Program-made: the position numbers and the translations under genes | Shown: piece after piece, positions 38,882 to 50,668 of the stretch | How positions within the stretch are numbered: position 1 is the stretch's first letter | Layout of the letters: every line of letters starts with the position of its first letter | Source: Pyropia yezoensis | Lineage: Eukaryota; Rhodophyta; Bangiophyceae; Bangiales; Bangiaceae | Direction of reading: 5' to 3' | NCBI GenBank assembly: GCA_009829735.1 | Contig: CM020618.1 | Span: 42,856,878-42,920,877 of the forward strand | Length of the DNA stretch: 64,000 bases | The notes under the pieces: generated by a model | What the model saw: only the letters and a program-made list of their open reading frames with translations | The model's database searches: none | Told to the model about the DNA's origin: nothing

Positions 38882-41036
38882 TCAGGCGCGTGTGCCGTAG
38901 GCACCCGAGGCCGACTTGGTAATGCAGGACGCCTTGAGCAGTGAGACCCACCCCGTTGCCACCCCCGACCGCAGAGATCCAGCGCCGTTGGGCTTGGTGA
39001 GGCCGTCCGACAGTTGCAGGTGCGCCGGAAGCCAGATGACAGAGGCGAGGGTGCCCAGACGGAAGTGGTCACGTAGGTCAGCAATGGCCGCCCGAACCTC
39101 CTTCGAGCCAGTGGCTGAGGACGACGTGAGAGAGTCGTAGAGAGAACGCGAGTCAATGAAGGCGTGCACAGGAAGGCCGGCCCCCGGAGGGCCGTACATC
39201 AATAGCCCGGCCACGTCCGCAACGTCCAAAGCGACGAGAAGCCCTTGCAGTAGACTGAACGCCTCCGCCGCGAAAGAGCTGTGGGTCACTCGGCGTTGGC
39301 GGTGTGAGCCCCATGCGACAAGGTCAGCGGCTGCGCTGTCAGCAGCAGAAGCCGCGGTGCCGCGCGCGGCGACAACCCCCGCTGCCGCCCCGAGGAACAG
39401 GGAGAAGCCGGTCTGCGCCGCGGTAGACCGCAGGCTGACGGCGGAGGAGTCCGTGAACAGGTACAGGCAGGCGCCCGCTCCCACAGGCCGAAGGCGAAGG
39501 CCTAGGTCACGAGCGCAGCGTGCCGCCACAATCAGCTTGTTGGCTCGGACAAGGTCAGCCACCAGCGCGTGCCGAAAGTGACGGGCCAGCACGGCGGCGC
39601 CACAGGCCAGATGCGGCAGGGTCTGACCAGCCGCCCACAACAGCGCACCCGTGGCCCGACGGTAGAGAGTCAGCTCATCGGTCGTGACAGCTGCACTGAG
39701 GGTCTGCGCGCGCGTTGCCGACACAGGGATGTCGTCGATGCTGTCAACGTACGCCTGCTGGTTCACCCACACGCTTGCCGGGCAGGAGTCCGAACCCGCA
39801 GAAAAAGAGATGGCGAGCCCGGTAAAGGCAAATGTGCCAGACTCCACGGGTCCGACAGAAAACGCAGCCATGAGCTCCCGATCAAAGAGGGCCAGGGCGA
39901 CCGGCGAGCCGCCTTAGAGAAAGTCGTCCAATGGACCGCCACCGCGAGGATGACTTGGCCCCCTTGAAGCAGGACGAAAAGGCCGGCGTCACCAGCGGCC
40001 CGATCTGCGCCGATTTTGCGCAGTAGCACGTGAACGCGTTCAGCCCACATGCGAGGGGCTTCCACAAGACCGTAGACACACTTGGCCAGCTGCCAAATCA
40101 CCCCCGGCGGCAGTCCAGCCTCCGGGGGGGACGGACAAACACGGGGCGCGGACGGTCAATGGGCATACCCTGCAGGAACGCCGTGGACACGACGACTGTG
40201 TGGGGCACGCACCCGTTGGTTGCCCGGAGGATGAGAAGTAGGCGAACAGTAGAGCGAGAAACCTTAGGCGATAAGCTGTCGATCTGGTCCTTGTCGGCCT
40301 CCTCATTGCCACGTGCGCAAAGGCGTGCTTTCAGCCGGGGGAGCAGGCCCGGGAGAGCAGCGGGCTTGGCTGTGAGCACCCAGCGCGTGCTGAGCACGCG
40401 CTGCCCGACAAAGGAACCTCCGTGTAGGCTCGCTGCACCATCCACGCAAGCAGTTCGGCCTCCTTGGCTTGGTCAAAGCGGGTGCCGGCCATAGACGCCG
40501 CCACGTCCGTGTGCGCACACATCTCACGGCGGGTCACCAGCACGGAGTGGGCAATCAGTGCCTGGTTGTCCTCGTCCCGCTCGGCCGACGCAACCAGCGT
40601 GGTGGGCAGATTACTCGCCTCATCGGCGAGCCGAGGGCGGCGTCAGCAAGCAGCCCACCCTGCGTAACCATACCCACCGGCGCGTCAGCATCGGCGGGGC
40701 CACGATAAATGCCGTCTACCACGAGAGCCACGGCCTCCTCGGCGGAAGCCGCGGTAGCGGCCGACGCGGAAACGGCAGGCATGGCAGTCTGCCGAAGCGC
40801 CGAGAGCGCCGCGCCGACGACACCGGTGTCTGCAAACGGTGAATCTCGGCGCGGAGTGCGAACCCCCGACGAGCCTCCGCACCGGCAGCACGGCTCACAC
40901 CGAGCCCGTGATCGGCGGCGACGTGTAGCGTAGTTTCGGCCTGGAGCACGTCTTGATCAGCGAACAGGGTCCTCTCAACCGTTGGCGCATCAGCCGGGGC
41001 AGGGGGGGACATCGAAGAGTCCGATGAAGACGGCAT
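38882..41036 (-). pseudogene. Copia-type RT/RNase H remnant
   Basis: The minus-strand frame from ATG 41036 (MPSSSDSSMSPP) has no known domain. RT homology begins near 40540 (AGTRFDQAKEAELLAWM). It continues with VLSTRWVLTAKP, KARLCARGNEEADKDQIDS and STAFLQG (40098-40445), then VYGLVEAPRMWAERV (39763-40101). RNase H with SFAAEAFSLLQG and WLPAHLQLSDGLTK lies in 38882-39871. The usual Asp of the DVxTAFLQG box is Val here (VVVSTAFLQG). The second catalytic box (GACGAC near 39920) is out of frame. Several frame changes show it is dead, though RNase H keeps a long open frame. Confidence 0.85.
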
Positions 41037-41219
41037 GGCAGCCGTAGGGGGAAGCACAGGGAGGGAGGGGGGGGGGGGGGGGGGAGGAAAGAAGGACACG
41101 ATACGAATGGAAGAACACAAAACCGCCGGGCTCCCAAGGCACGGCAACAGCACCCCCCAGGTGAGCAACACGGACCGCTCCACGCGGACCGCCCGAGGAA
41201 GAAGGAGAGACGAGAGGAT

Positions 41220-41232
41220 GAGGCAGCTACCA
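41220..41232 (-). promoter_or_regulatory. PBS of the copia element
   Basis: TGGTAGCTGCCTC on the minus strand, directly adjacent to the 5' LTR. It starts with TGG, as for tRNA 3' CCA pairing, and differs from the gypsy PBS. Confidence 0.75.
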
Positions 41233-41350
41233 TGTGAGAAACGATGCTCTATCTTCCTCCCGATCTTGGCCGACCCGCCCGTCCGGGCAGATCTCTTCAC
41301 ATATACCGCCGCCCACCGGCGGCAGTCGCCAATTACAGCTCAAATTCACA
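41233..41350 (-). repeat. 5' LTR of the copia element (118 bp)
   Basis: On + it begins TGTGAGAAACGATGC and ends AAATTCACA, followed by the GGGAG target-site duplication. Confidence 0.92.
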
Positions 41351-42268
41351 GGGAGGCTGCCGAGCAGGGTGAACAGGGCATTGGCAGCCACAACCGTTAC
41401 CAGTTTGTCGTCCCGATGAGGACTGAGTTGGCGACTTGGGAAGACTCAAGATGTACTGCGACTGACCTCGCTTGTGCGCCCTCTGCCCCGTCACAGTGTA
41501 CTTTTTAGTAGTTTGTAGCGTACTAAGTTTACAGATCAGGCCCTACTCTTGCATCTGGGCCCCGCGCGCACTCGGCGCGACAAGACCTGTGGCGGGTTAC
41601 TTTAGAAACCTCATTATTTTTGACCCGGAACATTTTGAGCTGGCGCCACCACCAGATCCGCCTCATCGAGAGCTGTCGAATGCACACGCTTTCGTCTTCA
41701 ATTGTCAAAAATTGACAGAGATAGAGCGGGGTTAGTGTAATTTGCACATTTTGCCTACTTTAGCAGTGCTGAGAAAAAGTGCGGATACTTTAGAGAAGTG
41801 GTAGCTTACATAGATGGGCTACATCTTAAGTGGCCAATCAAATGGTCCATCCAGGGGCGCATCAGCAACGCCTGCCAGGCTATGGCACGCCCTCCTCCTC
41901 AGGCCTGTTTGCAGACCGCGTTCGCAGATGCTGCAGCCCGGGATGCGACACTCCCATTGGCTGGCGGCACGCGGCGGGGCCCCGCGGTGCAGCGCGGCAC
42001 GCAACATACGCGGCGCCGCCGCGTACGTTGAGAGGCTGCGCCGCATCGCTCCCCGAAGACTTAATGCGAGGGTGCAATATTTGAGCCAGTGAACTCCTTC
42101 GGGTGTCACGCAACTTGTTCTCGATCAGAGGTCATTTTTTGTATGTCCACACCGCTCGACGCCGGCGTCCGTTGTTGCCCTTCTGGCAAAAACTTTCCGC
42201 CTCCTCCCACGAGCCACGTTCGTTCCGCTGCCCCGCCCCAACCACATCCTTCCACCTTCTTGACCACA
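41351..42268. other. Non-coding interval, probable 5' part of Harbinger-3
   Basis: No gene recognised. AT-richer around 41480-41800, then GC-rich with a palindromic CGCGGCGCCGCCGCG-like stretch near 42010. A pyrimidine-rich leader (42180-42268) precedes the companion-gene ATG. Confidence 0.5.
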
Positions 42269-43569
42269 ATGGCATCACGTATTACCGTTGACACGCTGCG
42301 GATGTTGTTGAGCGAACGTGGTTTATCGACTGCCGGTTTTCAAGGCGGCTCTCGTTGAGCGCTGCCGCGCTAACGGGCGTGGCACTGCGGGCCCCGTCCG
42401 ACCGTCCGGCCCAGGCGGTGCGGTGGCGGCGGCGGTGCCTCCCGCATCGCAAGGCTGCGCGCTGCCGCTGTCAGCCCCGCCGGATGACGGGCCTGCGCTG
42501 GCCGCATCGTCGGCTGCTCCTGTCGACGCGCCGGCCACGACGGCGGCCACGGCTGTCACCGGGCCAGACGCATCGTCGGCCGAGGCTGACGCCGGCGACC
42601 GACTGATGACGCCGACCGCGGCGCTTTCGGATGTGGCCCGAACGCCGGCCGCTCGGGGTGGCTCAAGGGCGGTCGACCCGACGTCTGGTCGTGGAGGCGA
42701 GGCGACACCGCGGGCCCCCTCATGTACGAAACATGAGAAGGCGCGCCTGGCACACGTTTGTGCACGCCTGAGGTGGCTGCCGGCGTCGTGACGTCTCTAG
42801 GTGTGATGTCCCGCCAGCAGCAGGATGCGCGGACCTCTCGCGGTCTGTCTGGGTGGTTGTTGTGACCCCGATGTTTAACTGCCCCTGGACTTTTGATGTG
42901 CCTGCTGGATGTACCGATGGGGCCATCGACCCCAATACGCACCCCCACATTCGTACCGAGGAGGCACTCAGGTCGAGATGGTCCGATGTACGTCACCGCT
43001 TTTCCCTTCTGCTTGGAGCTCAATGTATCTGTCGTGGCCCACGTTGATATGTCATCTGCTGTGACCGTCTCTCACGCACGTGTGGCCCGCTGGCGTTTGG
43101 CTTCTTGTGGCGTGTTTTCTTGTCTTCTGTATGACTGTTCAGCTGGGGGCGTGTTTCTGGCCTGCGTTCAAGAAGTTCTCTAGCTCATGTCAAAACGACG
43201 TCACCCTGTGGGGGCGCCTTTCAAAAGGAGACACGCTCCTGGACTATTGCTTCCACCTGTTCCAAGGAAACGACGTCGTCTTGACGCTCGTCACACCCAG
43301 ATATTGGTCGCGATGGCGTGGAGGGGGACGACCGGACGCCTCCCGAACAAGCGACACGCGTAATGGTCACGAACCGCGGCAAGCGCAAGCAGATGGACGA
43401 CCAGGGCGCGATGGCCTCGCAAGCCGCCAATTCAACGGCCCTTACCCAAGCTATCACTAAGCAGGCTGGCTTTAGTGAGCTGGCCACGCTCTCTGAGACT
43501 TTAAAAAACCTGCGCGAGACCGACGCTGACCCGCGCTTCATTTCCGCTGTGAAGCAGAAGCTGGAGTGA
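42269..43569 (+). pseudogene. Harbinger-3 SAP+SANT-like companion protein, decayed
   Basis: A diverged homologue of the Harbinger-2 companion. From ATG 42269: SAP motif (LRMLLSERGLSTAG, then a 1-nt frame change, FKAALVERC). A low-complexity Ala/Pro linker follows, then SCTKHEKARLAHV matching RFTKHEFARLFHV. Further frame changes precede VTPMFN and DPNTHPHIRTEEALRSRWSD. An intron fits at 42988-43142: donor GAT|GTACGT, acceptor GTTCAG|CTG, phase 0. Across it the protein aligns with Harbinger-2 at the identical position (ACFWPAFKKF versus AKMHLPMKNF). The 3' part ends ...FISAVKQKLE at 43569. Confidence 0.78.
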
Positions 43570-43789
43570 ATTCTGTTCCCGCCGTCTGTACCTGCGGCGC
43601 CGGGACGGACGCAAGTGGTGCCGGATCGTCGCGTGCCGAATCCGAGGGTGAGCGTGTGGGTGATAGTGTTGGGCGGAGGATGAGGCAGAGACATTCATGT
43701 AGGCTATTCTGTCTTCTCGGTTTTATTACTTTGTGTCGCAGGTGACTTAGGTTTACGCATGCACAAGCCGTCTGCCTCAGAACATAGGC

Positions 43790-43975
43790 CCCACCCGGGC
43801 GAAGCAGCCCCATATCCTCCACTCCGCGCGTCATTCTAACCCTGAGGTCGGAACGCTCACGGTCCCGGCGACGCCCACGTTGGTCAGGACCGACCATATC
43901 TGTCGGAGCGAATGTGTGAGGAACCACCCACACTTGGGCAGCCCACAACGTACTCGTGATGGTGTCAGCGACCCG
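43790..43975 (-). pseudogene. C-terminal remnant of a Harbinger-2-type transposase (Harbinger-3)
   Basis: Minus-strand RRDRERSDLRVRMTRGVEDM then GLLRP matches the tail of the intact transposase at 50669-51859 (GKGSDLRDRMTASVESSGRLRP). It converges on the companion gene, as in Harbinger-2. The catalytic domain is missing: upstream sequence to 44160 has no DDE motif. Only about 60 residues can be related, so the call rests on a short match plus layout. Confidence 0.55.
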
Positions 43976-44799
43976 TGCCAGCCAATAGAGCGACAGGGCG
44001 CGGGGAAGAGGATGGAGGTGGTGACGGTGGTGGGTCTGGGGAAGAGGACGGCGCGACGTCGGTGGTGATCGAGAGGGTTCAAAGGGTGAAGGTCGTCTTT
44101 GGTCTGGTCTGTGGTTGCCCTTCCGGTCTCCCCCGGTGGCGCCGACACTCACGCACTATATACTCGCGTCGGGGCACCCGAGGTACCCAAAGCATGCGTT
44201 TCCCCGTCGCTCCACCGGTAGGCACAAAACGGCCCAAAAACAAAGCATGGCTCTCAGAACAAAGCATGGGCGGGCGTGCGCACTAAAGGAGTGCAGCCCC
44301 AGTTTGCCCCAAACGAAGGGGTCCGGCGTGCGGCGCCTAGGGCGCCGCCCCAGCCGGCTCCAGACGCCAGTCGGCCCGAAGGTCCGAGAGGCGTGTAAGC
44401 ACGATTCGATCGAGTCGGCCGAATCGGCCAGCCGGCTAGCCAGTCACATCGCTGCAATGCTGCAGCGAGGACATTTTAACGGACTCGCCAGCTGTGGCAG
44501 ATGTGGCTCGTCATGGGTGCTGACGGTGGCGCCTTTCGACAGGCCATGATGGGCTGTCGATGGCTGCTGTCGTGCGGCCGGCAGACACCGTGAGACAGCG
44601 GCTGACTCATCTTGCGTCTGGAAGGTACACCGCGTCATGCCCCACAATACAAGGAGTTGATCCATGTTGCCAGGAGTTGATTCGGCAGGATCTGTAAGGA
44701 GAGGTCCCAGATATTATCCCTTAAGTATTAGGCATGGGATTAGGGGGGAAATCCTTACACCTCCCCCCTTAGGACGTGCGTCGAAGGAAGGCTTCGAGA
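43976..44799. other. Non-coding sequence to the end of contig 2
   Basis: No gene recognised. It has a minus-strand TATATA near 44157-44162, a repeated ACAAAGCATGG (about 44240 and 44260), and a palindrome-rich stretch 44325-44450 with GGCGCCTAGGGCGCC, TCGATCGA and GCCGGCTAGCC-like elements. Confidence 0.5.
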
Positions 44800-45299
44800 N
44801 NNNNNNNNNNNNNNNNNNNNNNNNNNNNNNNNNNNNNNNNNNNNNNNNNNNNNNNNNNNNNNNNNNNNNNNNNNNNNNNNNNNNNNNNNNNNNNNNNNNN
44901 NNNNNNNNNNNNNNNNNNNNNNNNNNNNNNNNNNNNNNNNNNNNNNNNNNNNNNNNNNNNNNNNNNNNNNNNNNNNNNNNNNNNNNNNNNNNNNNNNNNN
45001 NNNNNNNNNNNNNNNNNNNNNNNNNNNNNNNNNNNNNNNNNNNNNNNNNNNNNNNNNNNNNNNNNNNNNNNNNNNNNNNNNNNNNNNNNNNNNNNNNNNN
45101 NNNNNNNNNNNNNNNNNNNNNNNNNNNNNNNNNNNNNNNNNNNNNNNNNNNNNNNNNNNNNNNNNNNNNNNNNNNNNNNNNNNNNNNNNNNNNNNNNNNN
45201 NNNNNNNNNNNNNNNNNNNNNNNNNNNNNNNNNNNNNNNNNNNNNNNNNNNNNNNNNNNNNNNNNNNNNNNNNNNNNNNNNNNNNNNNNNNNNNNNNNN
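44800..45299. other. Assembly gap, 500 N
   Basis: Exactly 500 N; contig 3 begins at 45300 with sequence already seen from 5000. Confidence 0.99.
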
Positions 45300-46670
45300 G
45301 CTCCCGCCGCCGGCGCCGCCGCCGCCACGACCACCCCGCCACGGACGGCGGGAGGCACGGCCGGCACCGCCTGCGGTCCCGGCGATGCCTCGCCCGCCCG
45401 CCCGCGCGGCGGCGAGGCCGCCCTGAGCCGCCTGGTGGCGGTCGCCGCCAGCCGGCAGCGGCGGAGGCGGCAGCTGCGCCCGAGACCGTGCAACCGTGCT
45501 CTGGTCGCTCCCTCCGCCAGTTGCGGCTGGCGTGGCCCCGCCCGCCGCTTCGGCGCTGCTGCACCTTCTGCGTGTCGACGGCACGCCGTCGCCACAGCCG
45601 CTGGTAGGCGGCGGCGTCGGTGGCGGCGCAGGCGAGTCGGCCGCGCCACCCCCAGCCCGTGCCCGGAGGGCGCTGCCGGGAGGGTGAGGGGGGGCCGTCG
45701 CCTCAAACGGCGCCGCCGCGGCCGCCGCCGAGCGGTCGCCGTCGACGTGGGCGGTGGGGGCCGTCTGGGCGGCGCCGGCGGCGACTGGGCTGCCACCCAC
45801 CATCAGGACACCATCGATGCTGCCGCCGGCGACCCTCCCGCCCACCCCCCCAAGGGACGATGGGGTCCCCCCCGCCCCCCTTTATAATACGCCGGGCGAC
45901 CGCTCGCGGCGGTCGCCAAGCCACGCGTCGGCCAGCACCCCCCCTGCCCACGGGGTAGACGTGCTCATCTCGCTGGGCGGCGGCGACCACGACGCGGCGA
46001 CCACGGCGGCAGTGTATGCACGCTCGCCGTCGGCGGCGGCGGGGACGGCCTTGGCGGCGGCGGCGGCAGCGGCGGCCGTGGCGGCTGCGGCACCACCAGG
46101 TCTGGGGCAGAGGGTGCGGCCGCCGCCCCCGCCGTTGCTACTGCCACCTCCGCTGCCGCCGCCGCCGCAGAGGCCTCCGCTGCGGCGGCGGCGGCGGCCG
46201 CAGCGGCTGTCGCAGCAGCGGCAGCCAACCCACCACCCCCGCGGTGACTTCGCGCGTCCCCCCCCCCCCCCCGCTCGCCCCCTGTGCAGCCGCGGGTCGG
46301 TGGCTGTTGCTTGGTGCGCCGCCGCCGCCGCCGCCGTTGCGGCGGCCACCGCCATGGCCCCCAGTGCCGCGGGAGCCCCGCGGCGGCGGCCTGGGCAGCT
46401 GCCCCCGCCTCCGCCGCCGTCAATGGGACTGGCTCCCGCGGCGGCGACGCGGGCCGACCGCCGACCACCGACGGCGGCGGCGGTGGGGGCGGCCGCCGCG
46501 GCGGCGACGGGGCTGTGGCGTTGGTGGGGACACCACCGAGCTGCCACCGGGGTGGTCAGGAGTTGGCGGCTGACCCAACATGACATCTCTCAAGTAAGAG
46601 CAATAGTATAGGGAAAAAAAACCTGCTTGCTGCCCAACGCAAGCAGGAAAAAAAAAAACCTTTAGATGGC

Positions 46671-48309
46671 CTACAAGTAAGGCTCAAGAAGAGCTGCGCG
46701 GTCCTTCCAGACGTGCACGGCGATGTCATGGCAAAGAGATTGATGTTCAAGAGTACTTGTAGTCGCTGCCCGGCTGCGAGGGAGCGGGCATACCAGCCCT
46801 CGGAGGCGCAAGCGCCGCTTCCATGGCGACAGGAGGGTGACCGTGCGAGGCGATCACGGGTAGAGGAGCTGGACCACAGCGTGCTTGACGATCCGGGGCG
46901 GCTCTGTCCCCATGAGCGCCCCTTACAACACCGGCAGGAACTGCCAGATGGGTCACGACCCCCAGCGGGAGCTGCGCCACCTCCCCCGCCGTCTCCCTCT
47001 CCAGCAGATGCGCCCGATTGAAATGCGGCCGGGACACGACCCCCGGCCGCCATGCGTGAGCGCCAAAAGAAATCCGTCTCGACGCTCTCGGATGACCATG
47101 TTGTTGCAAGATCGCTAGGGCCCGACCGGTGGCAATCATCCGAGTCACAGTCGAGAAACGCGAAGGGGTATAGTGCAATGTGAAAGCGATTCGTCAGCAC
47201 AGCAAACACACGCTCAACGTCCTCCTCAGAGCTTCTTGCAGCCTGTTGTATGTGCGCTGTTGCGGGTGTCACCGCGACGGCAAAGGGTCGCGCAATTATC
47301 GGGTACTGCGAGTAAATGCCGTCTGCTAGGTAGTACAGCAATCGGCGTCTGCAGCCGTTGAGCATATACTCAAACCGGTCCGGCGGCCACGCCCCGGTCG
47401 TGATCTCGTGAAACAGGGGCGACTGCCTCAGCACGTTCAGATCGTTGTTGCTCCCAGCACAGCCGATGAAAAAGTGCCAGATATAGAGGTCCTCGTCACA
47501 AACAACCTCCATGGTGACAGAGCGTCGGCCCTTGTAGTCCTGGTACTGCCCAGCCTGGCCTCGCGGGCACTGCCGCCACGGCCAGTGGGAGCAATCAATG
47601 CTGCCCACGTATCCGGGCATGCCGCGCTGCGCGTTGCGGTGAAGGATGTGCGCCAACTCATCGTCGTTGGGGGCCCGCAGGTACATAGGTGCATACTTGT
47701 GGACAATGAAGTCCACCAGCTTCGTAGTGGCTACAGCCACTGTCGAGCGGGACAACCTCACATACTCATCAGACCGGTCGTACGACTCGCCGTACGCCAG
47801 CACTCGTAATGCAGCGACAAGCTTCTGTAAAGGGTACGCTTGCGGCCGCCCTGTGGCGTTGATGCGGCGCGCCCAGAAGGGCTCGCCCTTCATGTCGCTG
47901 TAGATGCACTCAAAGACGGCCCGAGGCAAGCGAAAACGCCGCTCAAAGTCGGCCTCAGAGTACACTGGGGGTCGCCCGTCCAGGCCAAAATAGTCTCTCA
48001 GAATAGCCCGTTAGCCGACGTCAAAATCTCGGTCTCTGTTGCCCCGCTTGCCTGGGATAGGGGCTGGCCGCTGTGCGGCCCAGACTGTCGAAGCGCAAGA
48101 CGACACTGCGCTCCAAGAGCTGCTGTGGTTGTAGTGCCCAGAACGACGGCGAGCAACTCGTCGTCAGAGTCATCAGACTCACACATGCCGCCTGGTTGAG
48201 CGTCCAGAGGAGGGTAGGGAGGAGCCGCGCCAGCGGGGCTTTCGCCAGAGGCAGGGCCCGAGCCCGCACAATCCCCGCCCGCACCTTCACCACCGCCTCG
48301 CCCAGACAT
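46671..48309 (-). pseudogene. Harbinger-1 transposase, second copy
   Basis: The counterpart of 6377-8014. The same TAA interrupts the same codon (48011-48013). In addition, a missing base near 48070 shifts the N-terminal frame. Indels near 47270, 47170, 47105 and 46790-46940 move the region after the DDE Asp residues (GSIDCSHW, YYLADGIY) between frames, although EDVERVFAVL is readable. These indels differ from those of the first copy. The SANT companion is not repeated because contig 3 starts inside the intergenic region. Confidence 0.85.
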
Positions 48310-48699
48310 GGTTTATCGACTGCAGTGGCGGCCACGGCAGCCTGGCCGCCAACAGAAAGGACGGAGAGACGGCGTCGGCGGCCACGGCGGCCTGGCCGCC
48401 GACACAGCAACGAAAGAACGGCTACGTGCGCCTGGCCGCCTACAGAAAAGCGGCGCCACGCCCACGAGCACGGTGGCCCTGACGAGGGCGGGGAGAGGTC
48501 ACGATGGCTGTGTGAGCCAGAAGAGCGTCGGCGGCCACGGCAGCGTGGCCTCCTACAGATGACGTAGGGCGGGCGCAAACGAAGCGCCGCTCAGCAACCA
48601 TGGGAAATGTAGCGGTGGGCACGACGGCGACGCTCCCATACGGCCAGGGACGTGGGGACAGCGACGATGGGTCGCATGGCGCTATTCACCCCCGCCGGC

Positions 48700-48960
48700 G
48701 CCCCCCCCCCCCCATGCGTGCCTGGTCCCACGCACCCCGTCCATGCGTGCCTGCTCCCACCCCCCCCCCCTAATGCGTGCCTGGCCCCACCCTCCCCCCC
48801 CCCCATGCGTGCCTGGTCCCACCCCCCCCCCACGCTTGCCTGGTCCCCCCCCCCCCCAATGCGCGCCTGGTCCCCCCCCCCCCCCCCCCCCGTGCGTGCC
48901 TGATGCCACCCCCCTCCCGAATGCTTGCCTGGTCCCACCCCCCCCCCGCCATGCGCTCCG
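48700..48960. repeat. C-tract minisatellite, second copy
   Basis: Same units as 8403-8661, with C runs differing by one or a few bases. Confidence 0.85.
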
Positions 48961-50668
48961 GTTCCCAGCATGCCCGGTCTCCGCCCGGAGGCCCCTGTTT
49001 GGAGCCCCACGCCAGAAACCTCGCTCCACACCTCCGGGCGCCCGCCCCCGAAGGACCCCTCCCCTCCACAGACGGCCTGCAACGGTGTCGCGCCGGCCCA
49101 CTCCCCGCAACCTCCTGCCGCCGCCAAGCGGGGCTGCCCCTCCAGAAAATGCACGCGCTGTGTGGTGCGTGGCGCACTGTCGTGCTGATACGAGCCACCT
49201 GAACCCCCATCCCCCGCCCGCTCCACCACACTTGCCCGTACCCCCTCACCGACGACATGGTGCAAGGGCGCTGCTCCCTCTGCGACCCTGGCCCCCATCG
49301 CGATGTCCACAGAGGACAGTGTTACGCGAGTCCCCCCTGTGATGCCAGCAAACTACGATGGTACTCGCGAGAACAATGGCAGTCGCGTCCCGTCGTGCCA
49401 CGTACGCTGTGGGACCAGGTCCTGCGCTCCCGTGCGGAACAGGCAAGAAAGCCAACCTCGAGCAGGCCGAACCGACGCCCCCTGCGCCCTGAAAGGAGTC
49501 CAGCACGCATTCCTCGAACGAGCGACAGACAACAGCCAGAGCGGTGGCGTCCCCGCACACGCCCTACAGTATACTGTGCTGGCAAGCCCCCGTTGTTGGA
49601 AAAAGGCGCCGCCCCGAGCGTCACTGTAACAAGCACGCACGGCCACAAATTCTCGCGCGAGAACATTGCCCGGGGCTGGGAGATGTGCCAGAGATACGAC
49701 ACCCCGGTGGCTGACACCCATGCGATCGTCTCCCGAAATGTCCTCGGTCGTCCATCGATCATGTTTTGGCCCTTAAATTAGCGAAAACGGGGGACAACCG
49801 AGATCGGACATAGGGAGCGCCGTACAATAATCGCCGTGATTATTGTACGGAGCCTCCGATCTCCGATCTCGCCCCGAACTATTGTTTACAATATGGTTTT
49901 CAATGTCCGATAAGTTCTTTGTACTTGAAATGAGCCTCGTTGATCTCTGATGCCGTAAAACGACCAGATCAGGCCCGAATTCACGAGATACAGCCACGTG
50001 TTCTACGTGTCAGCCGATTTCGCCTAATATATGCTAATATATGATCGGATCCCACGTCGGTGGACGTTCTCTCAGACTGATCATTGAGAGGCGGTCCGAG
50101 ACATTGCTGCTCGTTCGTGGCGACGCGTTTGTGGCGCCACAAACGCGACGCCACATCTACATGCGCACTCCGAGACATCCGAGTCCACAGTTTTTTTATC
50201 AAAATAAAATGCAGTAATTGCGGGGGCACATTCCATATCATTCATTCAGTCTCGAGGACCTGATGGCGGCTGGTCGGCCTCGGCGAGAATCGAGCCGCCG
50301 CGGGCACACACCCCGGCAGCAGTCGCTCCCGCGACGCACCGTCGGATCACGCGGTGACACCACCACCACTCGCTCGTGTGCATCACGACAGCCGCGCCGG
50401 GTCACCCGCCGAGCGGTGCGTCTCGCCCTCGACTGGCCCATGCACCAAGGGCGGACAGTCGCGCGAGCCGTGCGTTTGCTTTGACGCACGCGTCGCATCG
50501 CTCGTCAGCGCGGCGGACCGTGAGCAGGCGATACCCCTCACCCATTTTTTACTCTCCTCTCTTCTCCAGTGAGCCGCTCCTCAACTCCCCGCTCTCCCCG
50601 CACTCGCTGCCCCCCCCTCCCGCACCTATCCCCTACCCTCCCAAGCCCCGCTTTTCTCACGCAGCCTT
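48961..50668. other. Non-coding interval upstream of the Harbinger-2 transposase, second copy
   Basis: Corresponds to 8662-10373, including the nested hairpin (about 49800-49872) and the 36-bp palindrome (50118-50153). No gene recognised. Confidence 0.5.

Larger units (their letters stand above)
38596..41350 (-). mobile_element. Short Ty1/copia deletion derivative (2755 bp) with 118-bp LTRs
   Basis: It is flanked by a 5-bp target-site duplication GGGAG (38591-38595 and 41351-41355). Both LTRs are 118 bp with TG...CA ends. On the minus strand the 5' LTR is 41350-41233, the PBS follows, and the 3' LTR is 38713-38596, preceded by a purine-rich tract. Only RT and RNase H homology remains; gag, protease and integrase are absent. 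The internal region is just 2.5 kb. Confidence 0.92.

Noticed and set aside
8012-42333. 15-nt identity TGGTTTATCGACTGC between the Harbinger-1 transposase start and the Harbinger-3 companion
   Set aside because: One or two such matches are expected by chance when comparing all positions of a 64-kb window; flanks do not align.
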